Positions 46,139 through 54,283 of a stretch of 64,000 nucleotides of DNA are shown piece after piece. The position numbers and the translations under genes were made by a program. Numbering within the stretch: position 1 is the first letter of the stretch; each line of letters starts with the position of its first letter. The notes beneath the pieces are model-generated. The model searched no databases, was not told where the DNA came from, and saw nothing but the letters and a program-made list of their open reading frames with translations. Where the stretch lies: positions 1,984,001 through 2,048,000 of the forward strand of contig NZ_CP183332.1 of NCBI RefSeq assembly GCF_048541825.1. Reading direction: 5' to 3'. The DNA is from Caulobacter sp048541825. Its GTDB lineage: Bacteria; Pseudomonadota; Alphaproteobacteria; Caulobacterales; Caulobacteraceae.

Positions 46139-47052
46139 GACGCCAGGAACCGCAGGGTGGGCCCAAGAGAGACGGTCAGACCGCCCGATCCTTCATAGAC
46201 CTCGCCGTCGAGCACAAATGCGTCGCAGGTCTGGATGCGCAGGGATTTTGCGTCTCCGCGGCGATAGCCTCGCCGCGCCAGCCATGGCGCGTCGCCGCCG
46301 CCCAGCAGGGTGATCAAGGCCGATAGCAGCCGCTGGGGCTGGGCGTCGACGTCCAGCGCCTTGAGGCCCTCCCGGGGCGGCCCGAACGGCTTGATGCCCA
46401 GGGGCAGGCGCTTCAGGGTGGTCGCCATCAACAGGAAGCGGTTGCCCTTGGGGGCCGGCTCCCCGTCGATGGAAAGCTCGACCGGCACCCCCTCGCGCCA
46501 GTGGTCGCGTGCGCCGCCAAACAACGCGCCCGTTGCCGCACCGACGAGGGTCAGACCCACGGACAGGCCGTGAAACGCTCCCATACGGTTGACGCTTTTG
46601 GACATCTTGGTGGCCCGCACGAACGCGCCGAGCCCGAACACAAAGCCGCTCATGGCCGCCCGGCCATCGTCCCAGGACACCTCCAGCGGCGCGCGATACT
46701 TGATCACCGCCTTGGGCGAGCGCGCCGCAATCAGCGCTTCGTGCAGCGTCCAGCCCTGTCGGACCCCCAGGTCAATGGCCAGAACATTGGTCTTGCCGGA
46801 CGGCAACAGAATGATCAGCGGGGGCGCTTGGCCAAAAGCGCGTGGCAGAAGGCTCAGCACGTCACGGATCGTGCCGTCGCCGCCGTCGATGACCAGCAGC
46901 TCAACGCCGCGCGCCGCGAAGGCTATCAGGTCGACCTCCAGCGCCTCGCGCGTGGCCGGCCGAACCAGCATCACATCATCCGGAGCCCAGTACTCCGCGC
47001 TGCGCCCCATATTGGCGTGACTACGCGGATTATGGACGACGCCGACTTTCAT
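46135..47052 (-). CDS. cpgB: ceramide kinase-like (DAGK catalytic domain) CpgB
   Basis: A 305-residue lipid kinase of the diacylglycerol/sphingosine kinase family: GGDGTIRDVL at about 57-66, a glycine-rich PSGKTNVLA segment and the C-terminal FVLDGEVYEG carrying the metal-binding DGE. Its Caulobacter counterpart phosphorylates ceramide to ceramide-1-phosphate. Its start overlaps the cpgC stop and its end overlaps cpgA, giving a tight cpgC-cpgB-cpgA operon. Confidence 0.85.
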   Translation of the reverse strand: MKVGVVHNPRSHANMGRSAEYWAPDDVMLVRPATREALEVDLIAFAARGVELLVIDGGDGTIRDVLSLLPRAFGQAPPLIILLPSGKTNVLAIDLGVRQGWTLHEALIAARSPKAVIKYRAPLEVSWDDGRAAMSGFVFGLGAFVRATKMSKSVNRMGAFHGLSVGLTLVGAATGALFGGARDHWREGVPVELSIDGEPAPKGNRFLLMATTLKRLPLGIKPFGPPREGLKALDVDAQPQRLLSALITLLGGGDAPWLARRGYRRGDAKSLRIQTCDAFVLDGEVYEGSGGLTVSLGPTLRFLAS

Positions 47053-48179
47053 CAGCGCGACAGCCAGGAGGTGACGCCGCCCCTGGGGGTCAGCAGGCCC
47101 TGAACGATCTGGCTGCCGTGCACCACAAAACAGATCGCCGTCCAGGCGGCCACCAGCACGAAGCCGATATCCGGCCGGCCGACCAGGGTGGTCGCGGTCA
47201 TGAACAGCAGGTTGGGGTTCCGCCGCGCGGTGATCAGCCGGAAGAAACTGTCGAACGGCCGCCAGGCGTGCATCTCAACCTTGAACAGGGAGAGAAAGAT
47301 CCCCTCCTCCACCCGCTGGGCCACATAGCCGCCGACCACGATGGCCAGCAGCAACCCGCCGTGCGGCACGGTAAAGCCCAGGGCGCCCAGGCCGACAAAC
47401 CAGGCCCACCACCAGAACGGCGGGTGGATCAGGTCGATGCCGTGATCGAAGACATTGCCCCACTTGGACGAGGTCAGGGTCACCCGGGCCAGCTTGCCGT
47501 CGACGGTGTCCAGGAAGGTCATGATCCAGGCGCAGACCAGACCCAGGCCATACTGGCCGGTCCAGAACAGCCAGAAGGCGGCCAGCACCATCAGGAAGCT
47601 GGCGAAGGTGACCTGGTTGGGCGTGATCTTCGCAAGCGCGCACCAGCGGGTGACAACCCGGGCGGGCGCGGGCCACACGTATTTTGTCACGAGGTCCGTG
47701 ACGCCCTTGTATGAGCCCTTGAACAACCGCTTCTCGACCGCATCGACCGTCTCGGGCGTCAGGCGCTCCAGCACCGGCGGCTCGCGCTTGCGCAGCTCGC
47801 TATTATAGGCCGAGCCCAGTTCCATGGCGGTCAGACGCGGGGCCTCTCCGACCACTGCAGAGAGGTCCTCACCGACCGCAAGGGCGCGATCGGCCGGCAG
47901 GTTGAACGCCACGACCCGGCCACTCTCGTCGATCAGCGCCACGCCGGGCCGTCCAGCCAGGGCGCGGATCAGCGCCTCATCGAACACCCAGCCGGCGTCG
48001 ACCACCACCACGTCGCCGTCGGCGGGCGCCGTATCGCGCGTGACTTCGCTCAGCCCCACGCGGCCATAGATCCTCGACAGGCGCTGGGCCGAGGTCATGC
48101 CCCAGATGCGCGTGGACGCCTGGCCGACCGTGATGGCCGCCGGCCTGGCGTCGCCGCCCTGATTACTTCCGCCGGTCAA
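47052..48179 (-). CDS. cpgC: CDP-alcohol phosphatidyltransferase CpgC with extra N-terminal domain
   Basis: 375 residues. The C-terminal half has about six membrane helices and the full CDP-alcohol phosphotransferase motif, D-x2-DG-x2-AR ... G-x3-D-x3-D (DTVDGKLAR ... GNVFDHGID). The first 170 or so residues form a soluble alpha/beta domain (VVVVDAGWVFDEALIRALAG) resembling the degenerate nucleotidyltransferase-like half of two-domain inositol-phosphate synthases. It likely joins a CDP-activated lipid and a phosphoglycerate-type acceptor. The start is uncertain: TTG 48179 (AGGGG ten bases upstream) is used because sequence from there is protein-like; ATG 48098 is the alternative. Confidence 0.78.
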   Translation of the reverse strand: MTGGSNQGGDARPAAITVGQASTRIWGMTSAQRLSRIYGRVGLSEVTRDTAPADGDVVVVDAGWVFDEALIRALAGRPGVALIDESGRVVAFNLPADRALAVGEDLSAVVGEAPRLTAMELGSAYNSELRKREPPVLERLTPETVDAVEKRLFKGSYKGVTDLVTKYVWPAPARVVTRWCALAKITPNQVTFASFLMVLAAFWLFWTGQYGLGLVCAWIMTFLDTVDGKLARVTLTSSKWGNVFDHGIDLIHPPFWWWAWFVGLGALGFTVPHGGLLLAIVVGGYVAQRVEEGIFLSLFKVEMHAWRPFDSFFRLITARRNPNLLFMTATTLVGRPDIGFVLVAAWTAICFVVHGSQIVQGLLTPRGGVTSWLSR

Positions 48180-48209
48180 TGTGCGAGAACCCCTGGAAAT
48201 TCGTGGCGA

Positions 48210-49151
48210 ATGATAAGCAGCTTCGTTTCGTTTATGGCCAAAAAGCGCGATTCTGACTTGTCGATATTCCGCATAGCCCACCTTTCCGACCCGCATCTGC
48301 CGCCACCCGCAGGGGCGTTCGGCTGGCGGGACCTCGTATCCAAGCGTTTGCTCAGCCGCATCGCCTGGCGGCGCAAGCACAAGGAGCATCAGCCCGACGT
48401 GCTGGCCGCCCTGGTCGCCGACATCAAGACCTATGCGCCCGACCACATCGCCGTCACCGGCGATCTGACCAATTTCGCCTCCACCGTCGAGGTCGAGGCT
48501 GCGCGCAAGTGGCTGAGCGGCCTTGGTGCGTCAGACAGGATCACTCTGAGCCCGGGCAACCATGACGCCCTGGTCGGCGCCGTTGGACCCGAACGATTCG
48601 TCGCCTGGTCGGACTGGCTGGGCGACGGCGACGAATTCGCTTTTCCCCGGCTTCGGATCCGCGACGGTGTGGCGATCATCAATCTGTGCTCGGCCATCCC
48701 CACCGCGCCGCATCTGGCGACCGGCCGGTTGGGCCAGGCGCAACTGGCGAGGCTGGAGGCCCTGCTGGCAGACCCCGCCCATCGCGACCTGTTCCGGGTG
48801 ATCCTGATCCACCACCCGCCGACTCCGGGCGCCGTTTCCAGGCGCAAGTCGCTGGACGACCGGGACGCCCTGCGTGCGATCCTGGCCCGCCACGGCGCCG
48901 ACTTGGTGCTGCACGGCCATGCCCACGAGGGGCTGGTGGCGACCATGCCGGGTCCGGACGGCACAGCGATCCCCGTCCTGGGCGTGCCCTCGGCCTCGGC
49001 CCTGGGACGGGGCAAGCACCCGGCCGCGCGCTGGCACGCCATAGAGATCACCCGAGATGGCGCCGACGCGGTGTCGGTTCGGGTCATCGCGCGAGGGCTG
49101 GATCCGCAAACCGGTGATGTGACGGAGCTGGGTCGGTACGTGCTGGCCTAA
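48210..49151 (+). CDS. calcineurin-like metallophosphoesterase
   Basis: 313 residues with the complete metallophosphoesterase set: IAHLSDPHL, GDLTNFAS, SPGNHDAL, ILIHHPP and LHGHAHEGL. These enzymes hydrolyse phosphate esters with two metal ions. It is divergent from cpgC with only about 30 bases between starts, or 54 if the ATG at 48234 is used. Position in the sphingolipid locus suggests a lipid phosphate or nucleotide-lipid substrate (compare LpxH, which cleaves UDP-diacylglucosamine), but nothing in the sequence proves this. Confidence 0.85.
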   Translation: MISSFVSFMAKKRDSDLSIFRIAHLSDPHLPPPAGAFGWRDLVSKRLLSRIAWRRKHKEHQPDVLAALVADIKTYAPDHIAVTGDLTNFASTVEVEAARKWLSGLGASDRITLSPGNHDALVGAVGPERFVAWSDWLGDGDEFAFPRLRIRDGVAIINLCSAIPTAPHLATGRLGQAQLARLEALLADPAHRDLFRVILIHHPPTPGAVSRRKSLDDRDALRAILARHGADLVLHGHAHEGLVATMPGPDGTAIPVLGVPSASALGRGKHPAARWHAIEITRDGADAVSVRVIARGLDPQTGDVTELGRYVLA

Positions 49152-49230
49152 CGCTGATCGCACTTCCCTGAAAAAGACCGCGTCCCTATTGTGAATCGGC
49201 GGCGCTCGACGCCACGGGAAGAGCCCGCAC

Positions 49231-49668
49231 ATGTCCAATCCAACCGCCGTGAACTTTGGCTACCCCGACACCAAGGTGGCCGAAACTGACTACTGGCTTG
49301 TTCTGGTTCGCCCCAAGCAGCCGACACTTGGGGCCCTGGTCCTGATATGCAAGGAAGAGGCGCAAGCCTTCTCTCAGCTCAGCCCTGCCGCCTTCGCTGA
49401 TTTGAAGGTGGCGATCGATGGAATCGAGCGATTGCTGGGCAGGTTCGTGGCGTACGAGAAGATCAACTATCTGATGCTGATGATGGTCGACCGCGACGTG
49501 CACTTCCACGTCATTCCCCGATACGAAGGCGCCCGCGTGCACGAGGGTCGCAGCTTCGCCGACGCCGGCTGGCCCGCCGCCCCGGCCCTGGGCGCGACGG
49601 TGGATCTGGATCCGCAGGCCGCCGCCGCCCTGGCGACCCTGCTGGCCACGGACTGGTCGGCGGCGTGA
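49231..49668 (+). CDS. HIT family hydrolase
   Basis: A 145-residue histidine-triad protein. The core reads VDRDVHFHVIPRYEG: two histidines are present, and the third position is occupied by a nonpolar residue before Pro-Arg, as in the branch of HIT proteins with H-x-H-x-x-P. HIT proteins split nucleotide phosphoesters (Ap4A, ADP-ribose, nucleoside phosphoramidates). The stop overlaps the GTG of the LptF-like gene, so the two are coupled. The start ATG 49231 follows CGGGAAGAG. Confidence 0.82.
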   Translation: MSNPTAVNFGYPDTKVAETDYWLVLVRPKQPTLGALVLICKEEAQAFSQLSPAAFADLKVAIDGIERLLGRFVAYEKINYLMLMMVDRDVHFHVIPRYEGARVHEGRSFADAGWPAAPALGATVDLDPQAAAALATLLATDWSAA

Positions 49669-50861
49669 CCAATCTGCGTCTGATTGACCGCTACATGCTC
49701 AAGCTGGTGGCCTGGCCGATGGTCGGCTGCCTGGGCGTCACGGTCGTCGCCCTGTTGCTGGAGCGGGTCCTGCGCCTGCTCGATGCCCTGTCGCAGAGCA
49801 GCGCCCGCTTTGGCTATGTCACCGAACTGGCCGCCAATCTGGTGCCGCACTATCTGGGCCTGGCCCTGCCGGTGGCCTTCTTCGTGGCCCTGTTCATCGT
49901 CATCACCAAGCTGTCGGACGGCTCGGAGATCGACGCCCTGCTGGCCAGCGGACAGTCGCTGAGCCGCATCGCCATTCCCTTTGTCTGCGTGGGCCTGTTT
50001 CTCAGCCTCTTCAGCGTGGCCCTGTTCGGCTACAGCCAGCCCTACAGCCGCTACGCCTATCGCTCGGTGATGCACGCGGCCGTCAATGCCGGCTGGAACG
50101 GACGCCTGTCAGGTGGCGCCTTCATCGACGAGGACAACCTGCTGATGACGGCCGACGGCGCTGATCCGGCCGGCCAAAGCCTGACGCGTATCTTCATTCG
50201 CCGCCTCGACGACAAGGGCCGCGAGGAGATTATCACCGCCCAGACCGCCACGCTCAGCGCCAGCCCGGGCGGCGACAAGGTCACCCTGCTGCTGCGACGC
50301 GGCCAGCGGATCGGCGTGGACGCGGCCGGCGGCTACCGCACCCTGGCCTTCGACCAGTTCATCACCGAGATGCCCCTGGCCGGCGCCGCCACCCTGCTGC
50401 GGGCGCGCGGCGGCGACGAGCGCGAACTGACCCTGAACGAGTTGGCCCGACAGGCCGCGTCGAACACCTCCGTACTGCCCAAGCCGACCCTGCTGGCCGA
50501 GCTGTACGGCCGGCTGGCCCGAGCGGCGTTCCTGCCCTTCCTGCCGCTGCTGGCCTTCCCGCTGGGCCTGGCCGCCAAGCGCGGCAACCGCACACCCGGC
50601 CTGATCGTGGCCGGCGTGCTGCTGCTGGCCTTCCAGCACTCGCTGCTGCTGGGCCAGAGCCTGGCCGAAGCCGGCAAGGCCAATCCCCTGCTGGCCATCT
50701 GGGGTCCGTTCCTGGTCTTCACCGGCTTCAGCGTCTGGATGTTCATGGGCAGTCGCAAGCGGCCCGGCGATACCCCCATCAGCCGTGTTGTCCGCCGCAT
50801 CGGCGAAACGATCGACCGGGCCGTTCGTATGGTCGCTCCCCGCCGTCAGGCCGCGTCATGA
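49665..50861 (+). CDS. LptF/LptG family permease (LptF-like)
   Basis: 398 residues in the YjgP/YjgQ pattern: three membrane helices (about 15-40, 50-80, 100-125), a periplasmic beta-jellyroll domain (about 130-260), three more helices (about 285-370) and a short cytoplasmic tail. The start RLIDRYMLKLVAWPMVG is typical. LptF and LptG form the inner-membrane part of the LPS exporter with LptB. Here the gene pair sits inside the sphingolipid locus, directly before bcerS, rather than by leucyl aminopeptidase or lptD. GTG 49665 overlaps the HIT gene stop. Confidence 0.88.
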   Translation: MTNLRLIDRYMLKLVAWPMVGCLGVTVVALLLERVLRLLDALSQSSARFGYVTELAANLVPHYLGLALPVAFFVALFIVITKLSDGSEIDALLASGQSLSRIAIPFVCVGLFLSLFSVALFGYSQPYSRYAYRSVMHAAVNAGWNGRLSGGAFIDEDNLLMTADGADPAGQSLTRIFIRRLDDKGREEIITAQTATLSASPGGDKVTLLLRRGQRIGVDAAGGYRTLAFDQFITEMPLAGAATLLRARGGDERELTLNELARQAASNTSVLPKPTLLAELYGRLARAAFLPFLPLLAFPLGLAAKRGNRTPGLIVAGVLLLAFQHSLLLGQSLAEAGKANPLLAIWGPFLVFTGFSVWMFMGSRKRPGDTPISRVVRRIGETIDRAVRMVAPRRQAAS

Positions 50862-51919
50862 GACTTCAGCGTTATGTTCTGGGCGTCGCAGCCAGCCGCA
50901 TCCTGAGCGCCGCCGCTGTCCTGATGGGCATCCTTCAGGTCCTGGACCTGCTGGAAGTGACCACCGACATCCTCGACCGGGGGCTGGGCGTGGGCGGGGT
51001 GCTGTTCTACGCCGCCCTGCGCGCGCCGCGGCTGATCGAGCAGATCGCGCCGATCAGCGTGCTGGCCGGAGGCCTGTTCGCGTTCTCGCAACTGGCCCGC
51101 GAGAGCGCCATCATCGCCATGCGGGCAGCGGGCATCTCGGCCTATCGGATCTTGGCCATGGCCGCCCCGGCCGCAGTGGCGATGATGCTGCTGGACTTCA
51201 CCTGCGCCCAGGTCATCGCCCCGCGCACCGATCCGATCCTCGACGCCTGGTGGCAGGCCCACACCCCCGCTGCCGATCGCAAGGACGCCGGTCCCGTCAG
51301 CTTCCGGGTCGGCGACGACCTGGTGATCGCCGCCAGCGCCGCGCCGAACGGCCGCACCTTGCAAACCGTCAGGATTTACCGCCGTGACACGACTGGCCGC
51401 CTGATCGAGCGGGTGGACGCACCCGCCGCGACCTTTGCCGGCAAGGACTGGAACCTGTCCAAAGCGGTGACAACCCGCTTTTCCGGCCAACGCGTCGACA
51501 CCGTCACCACCAGCCAGATGACCTGGCCCTCCAGCCTGAGGCCGGTGGACGTCCAGGCCCTGTTCTCGGACAATCCCGCGCCGTCGGCCGGCTCGGCCCG
51601 GCGGGCCCTGCTCAATGGCGGCACCGATCGACCGCCCAGCTATTACGAGACCCGCCTGCTCGGGGCCTATGCCGGGCCGTTCGGGGCGCTGGTCATGCTG
51701 TTGCTGAGCGCGCCCGTGGCCCTGGCCAATTTCCGTAGCCGGCAGGGCGCTGTGCTGCTGACCGTGGGTCTGGCGTCGGGCCTGGTGTTCCTGGTCGTCG
51801 ACGGTCTGCTGTCGGCGCTGGGCGAAAGCGGCGCGATCTCGCCGGTGCTGGCCGTCTGGGGCGGCCCTGTCATCTTTGGCGCCCTGGCGATCAACGCCCT
51901 GATCAATCTGGAGGGCTGA
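50858..51919 (+). CDS. LptF/LptG family permease (LptG-like)
   Basis: 353 residues with the same 3 helices - periplasmic domain - 3 helices pattern as the preceding gene. The start MRLQRYVLGVAASRILSAAA fits LptG. It overlaps LptF-like by four bases and bcerS by one. With the preceding gene and the LptC-like protein at 37.8 kb it could form an F-G-C transporter; the ATPase LptB is not in the window and would have to be shared with the LPS system. Confidence 0.87.
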   Translation: MRLQRYVLGVAASRILSAAAVLMGILQVLDLLEVTTDILDRGLGVGGVLFYAALRAPRLIEQIAPISVLAGGLFAFSQLARESAIIAMRAAGISAYRILAMAAPAAVAMMLLDFTCAQVIAPRTDPILDAWWQAHTPAADRKDAGPVSFRVGDDLVIAASAAPNGRTLQTVRIYRRDTTGRLIERVDAPAATFAGKDWNLSKAVTTRFSGQRVDTVTTSQMTWPSSLRPVDVQALFSDNPAPSAGSARRALLNGGTDRPPSYYETRLLGAYAGPFGALVMLLLSAPVALANFRSRQGAVLLTVGLASGLVFLVVDGLLSALGESGAISPVLAVWGGPVIFGALAINALINLEG

Positions 51920-53070
51920 TGCCGTTCGACGCCCACGACGCCGACCTTCGGGTCATCGCAGTCCGCACCCCGGCTGAGCTCAAGCGGTTCATCAACCTGC
52001 CGGGGCGCCTCAACGCGGGCGATCCCAACTGGATCACGCCCCTGATGATGGAGCGGTCCGAGGCCCTGTCGCCCAAGACCAACCCGTTCTTCGAGCACGC
52101 CGAGGTGCAGCTGTTCCTGGCCGTGCGCGGGGGGCGCGACGTCGGCCGGATCAGCGCCCAGATCGACGCCCTGGCCCCGCAGGCGGAAGGCCAGAAGACC
52201 GGCAATTTCGGCCTGATCGCCGCCGAGGATGATCCGGCCGTCTTCAAGGTGCTGTTCCGCGCCGCCGAGGACTGGCTGCGCGACCGCGACTGCACCACGG
52301 CCCTGGGTCCTTTCAACCTGTCGATCAACGAGGAGGTCGGACTGCTGGTCGACGGCTTTGACAGTCCGCCCATGGTGATGATGGGCCACGACCCGGCCTA
52401 TACCGGCGGCCGCGTCGAGCAGCAGGGCTATGCCAAGGCCAAGGACGTCTATGCCTATCTGTGCGACCCGACCGCCGACCTGCCGGCCGTGGTGGTGCGC
52501 CGGGTCAAGCGCGGCCTGCCCGCCGGCGTGGTGCTGCGCGAGCTGGACATGAGCCGCTATGACGAGGAGGTCGTCTCGCTGACGGCCATCCTCAATGACG
52601 CCTGGGCCGGCAACTGGGGCTTTGTGCCCACCACCGAGGCCGAGACCCGCCAACTGGCCAAGGCCCTGAAACCCGTCATCGAGAAGAAGATGACCCTGTT
52701 CGCCGAGATCGATGGCGAGCCTGCGGGCTTCATCGTGCTGCTGCCCAATGTCAACGAGGCCATCCGTGACCTGAAGGGCAAGCTGCTGCCGTTCGGCTGG
52801 GCCAAGCTTCTGTGGCGACTGAAGGTCAGCGGCGTGAAGTCGGCGCGGGTGCCGCTGATGGGCGTGAAGCGCAAGTTCGCCGAGACGATGCGCGGCCAGT
52901 TGCTGCCCTTCCACCTGATGAACGCCGGCCGCAACGCCTCGCTGGCCCTGGGCTACACCAAGTTCGAGTTCTCATGGGTTCTGGAAGAGAACATGCCGAT
53001 GCGGCGGATTTCCGAAGCCATGGGCGCGACGATCTACAAGACCTATCGCCTCTACGAGAAGGCGTTGTGA
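51919..53070 (+). CDS. bcerS: bacterial ceramide synthase (GNAT-fold N-acyltransferase)
   Basis: A 383-residue soluble protein of the GNAT-related family that N-acylates 3-oxosphinganine in Caulobacter-type bacteria; it is unrelated to eukaryotic ceramide synthases. The sequence shows two GNAT-like halves, with RVGRISAQ-type strands (VGRISAQIDAL) and ALGPFNLSINEEVGLLVDGF as family stretches. Identification rests mainly on locus context and overall form. It is followed by a nucleotidyltransferase gene overlapping by four bases. Confidence 0.8.
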   Translation: MPFDAHDADLRVIAVRTPAELKRFINLPGRLNAGDPNWITPLMMERSEALSPKTNPFFEHAEVQLFLAVRGGRDVGRISAQIDALAPQAEGQKTGNFGLIAAEDDPAVFKVLFRAAEDWLRDRDCTTALGPFNLSINEEVGLLVDGFDSPPMVMMGHDPAYTGGRVEQQGYAKAKDVYAYLCDPTADLPAVVVRRVKRGLPAGVVLRELDMSRYDEEVVSLTAILNDAWAGNWGFVPTTEAETRQLAKALKPVIEKKMTLFAEIDGEPAGFIVLLPNVNEAIRDLKGKLLPFGWAKLLWRLKVSGVKSARVPLMGVKRKFAETMRGQLLPFHLMNAGRNASLALGYTKFEFSWVLEENMPMRRISEAMGATIYKTYRLYEKAL

Positions 53071-53816
53071 GCTTTCAGGCTCTGGTTCTGGCGGGTTCGC
53101 GCGGCGGGATCGATCCGGTCGCCGACTATGCCGGGGTCAGCCACAAGGGACTGATTGTCCTGGGCGGCGAGACCCTGCTGACGCGCGTGTTGCGGGCCCT
53201 GGACCAGGCCGGCGCGACGCGGATCGGGGTCTCGACCTCGGATATCGCCCTGGTGGAAGCGCTGGCGGGCGTCGCCAAGGCCTCTCCCCTGCCCGCCGCC
53301 GGCGGTCCCAGCCAGTCTGTCCATGACGGCGCCAGCATCATGGGCACGCCGCTGCTGGTCACGACCGTTGACCATGCCCTGCTGCAGGCGGAATGGATCA
53401 CCGAGTTCCTGGCCAAGGCCCCGACCGACTGCGACTTCGCCGTCCTGATGGCGCCGGAGGCTGTCGTCCGCGCGGCCGCGCCGGAGACCAAACGGACCTA
53501 CTGGCGGTTCAAGGACGGCGGCTATTCGGGCTGCAATCTGTTCCTGCTGCGCAACGAGACCGCCCTCAACGCTGTGGCCTTCTGGCGCAAGGCCGAGAGC
53601 CTGCGCAAGCAACCCTGGAAGATCGCCGCCCTGCTGGGCCCGGTCATGCTGGGCCGCTACGTGCTGGGCCTGATGACCATCGACGAGACGCTGGAGCGGC
53701 TGGGCCGGGCCGCCGGCGTCAAGGCCGCCATCGTGCGCTCGTCCTATGGCCTGGCGGCGGTGGACGTCGACAAGCCGTCGGACCTGGATCTGGTCAGGAC
53801 GATCATCGAGCGCTGA
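53067..53816 (+). CDS. MobA-like nucleotidyltransferase family protein
   Basis: A 249-residue protein with an NTP-transferase fold. The start FQALVLAGSRGGIDPVADYA is a variant of the nucleotide-binding loop, and GGETLLTRVLRALDQAG continues the MobA/GlmU-type pattern. The end (YGLAAVDVDKPSDLDLV) is also typical. GTG 53067 overlaps the bcerS stop. Its place after bcerS suggests it supplies an activated headgroup donor for the lipid; the substrate is unknown. Confidence 0.75.
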   Translation: MSFQALVLAGSRGGIDPVADYAGVSHKGLIVLGGETLLTRVLRALDQAGATRIGVSTSDIALVEALAGVAKASPLPAAGGPSQSVHDGASIMGTPLLVTTVDHALLQAEWITEFLAKAPTDCDFAVLMAPEAVVRAAAPETKRTYWRFKDGGYSGCNLFLLRNETALNAVAFWRKAESLRKQPWKIAALLGPVMLGRYVLGLMTIDETLERLGRAAGVKAAIVRSSYGLAAVDVDKPSDLDLVRTIIER

Positions 53817-53842
53817 ACGTCTCGAACCGATGGAGAAACACA

Positions 53843-54271
53843 GTGACTGACCTGCCCCAACTCCACCCCGCCGCCGCCAAAAGCCTGTCGGCCTGGCATG
53901 AGATGGTCGCAAGCGGCGACCTGGGCGACCTGCGGTCCATCGTCCATCCCGACGCGACGTTCCGATCGCCCATAGCCTTCAAGCCCTACAAGAGCGCCGA
54001 GGCCGTGGTGCTGGCGCTGACCACGGTGCTGACCGTGTTCGCCGACTTCGCCTATCACCGACAGGCCGCGACCGACGACGGGCTGAACGTCGTGCTCGAG
54101 TTCAGCGCCATGGTGGGCGACAAGGCGGTCAAGGGGATCGACTTCGTCCGCTTCGACGAAGCCGGCCAGATCGTCGATTTCGAGGTCATGATGCGGCCGC
54201 TGAACGGCGTGCAGGCCCTGGCCGAGGAAATGGGCAAGCGCCTGGGTGGGATCATTCCGGCCTACAAGTAG
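53843..54271 (+). CDS. nuclear transport factor 2 (SnoaL-like) family protein
   Basis: A 142-residue cone-fold protein. AWHEMVASGDLGDLRSIVHP and DATFRSPI are typical of SnoaL/NTF2-like domains, which bind small hydrophobic ligands or act as isomerases or hydrolases. GTG 53843 follows GGAGAAAC. It lies 26 bases after the nucleotidyltransferase, so is probably in the same transcript. Function in this context is unknown. Confidence 0.8.
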   Translation: MTDLPQLHPAAAKSLSAWHEMVASGDLGDLRSIVHPDATFRSPIAFKPYKSAEAVVLALTTVLTVFADFAYHRQAATDDGLNVVLEFSAMVGDKAVKGIDFVRFDEAGQIVDFEVMMRPLNGVQALAEEMGKRLGGIIPAYK

Positions 54272-54283
54272 GCCGGAGCGACC

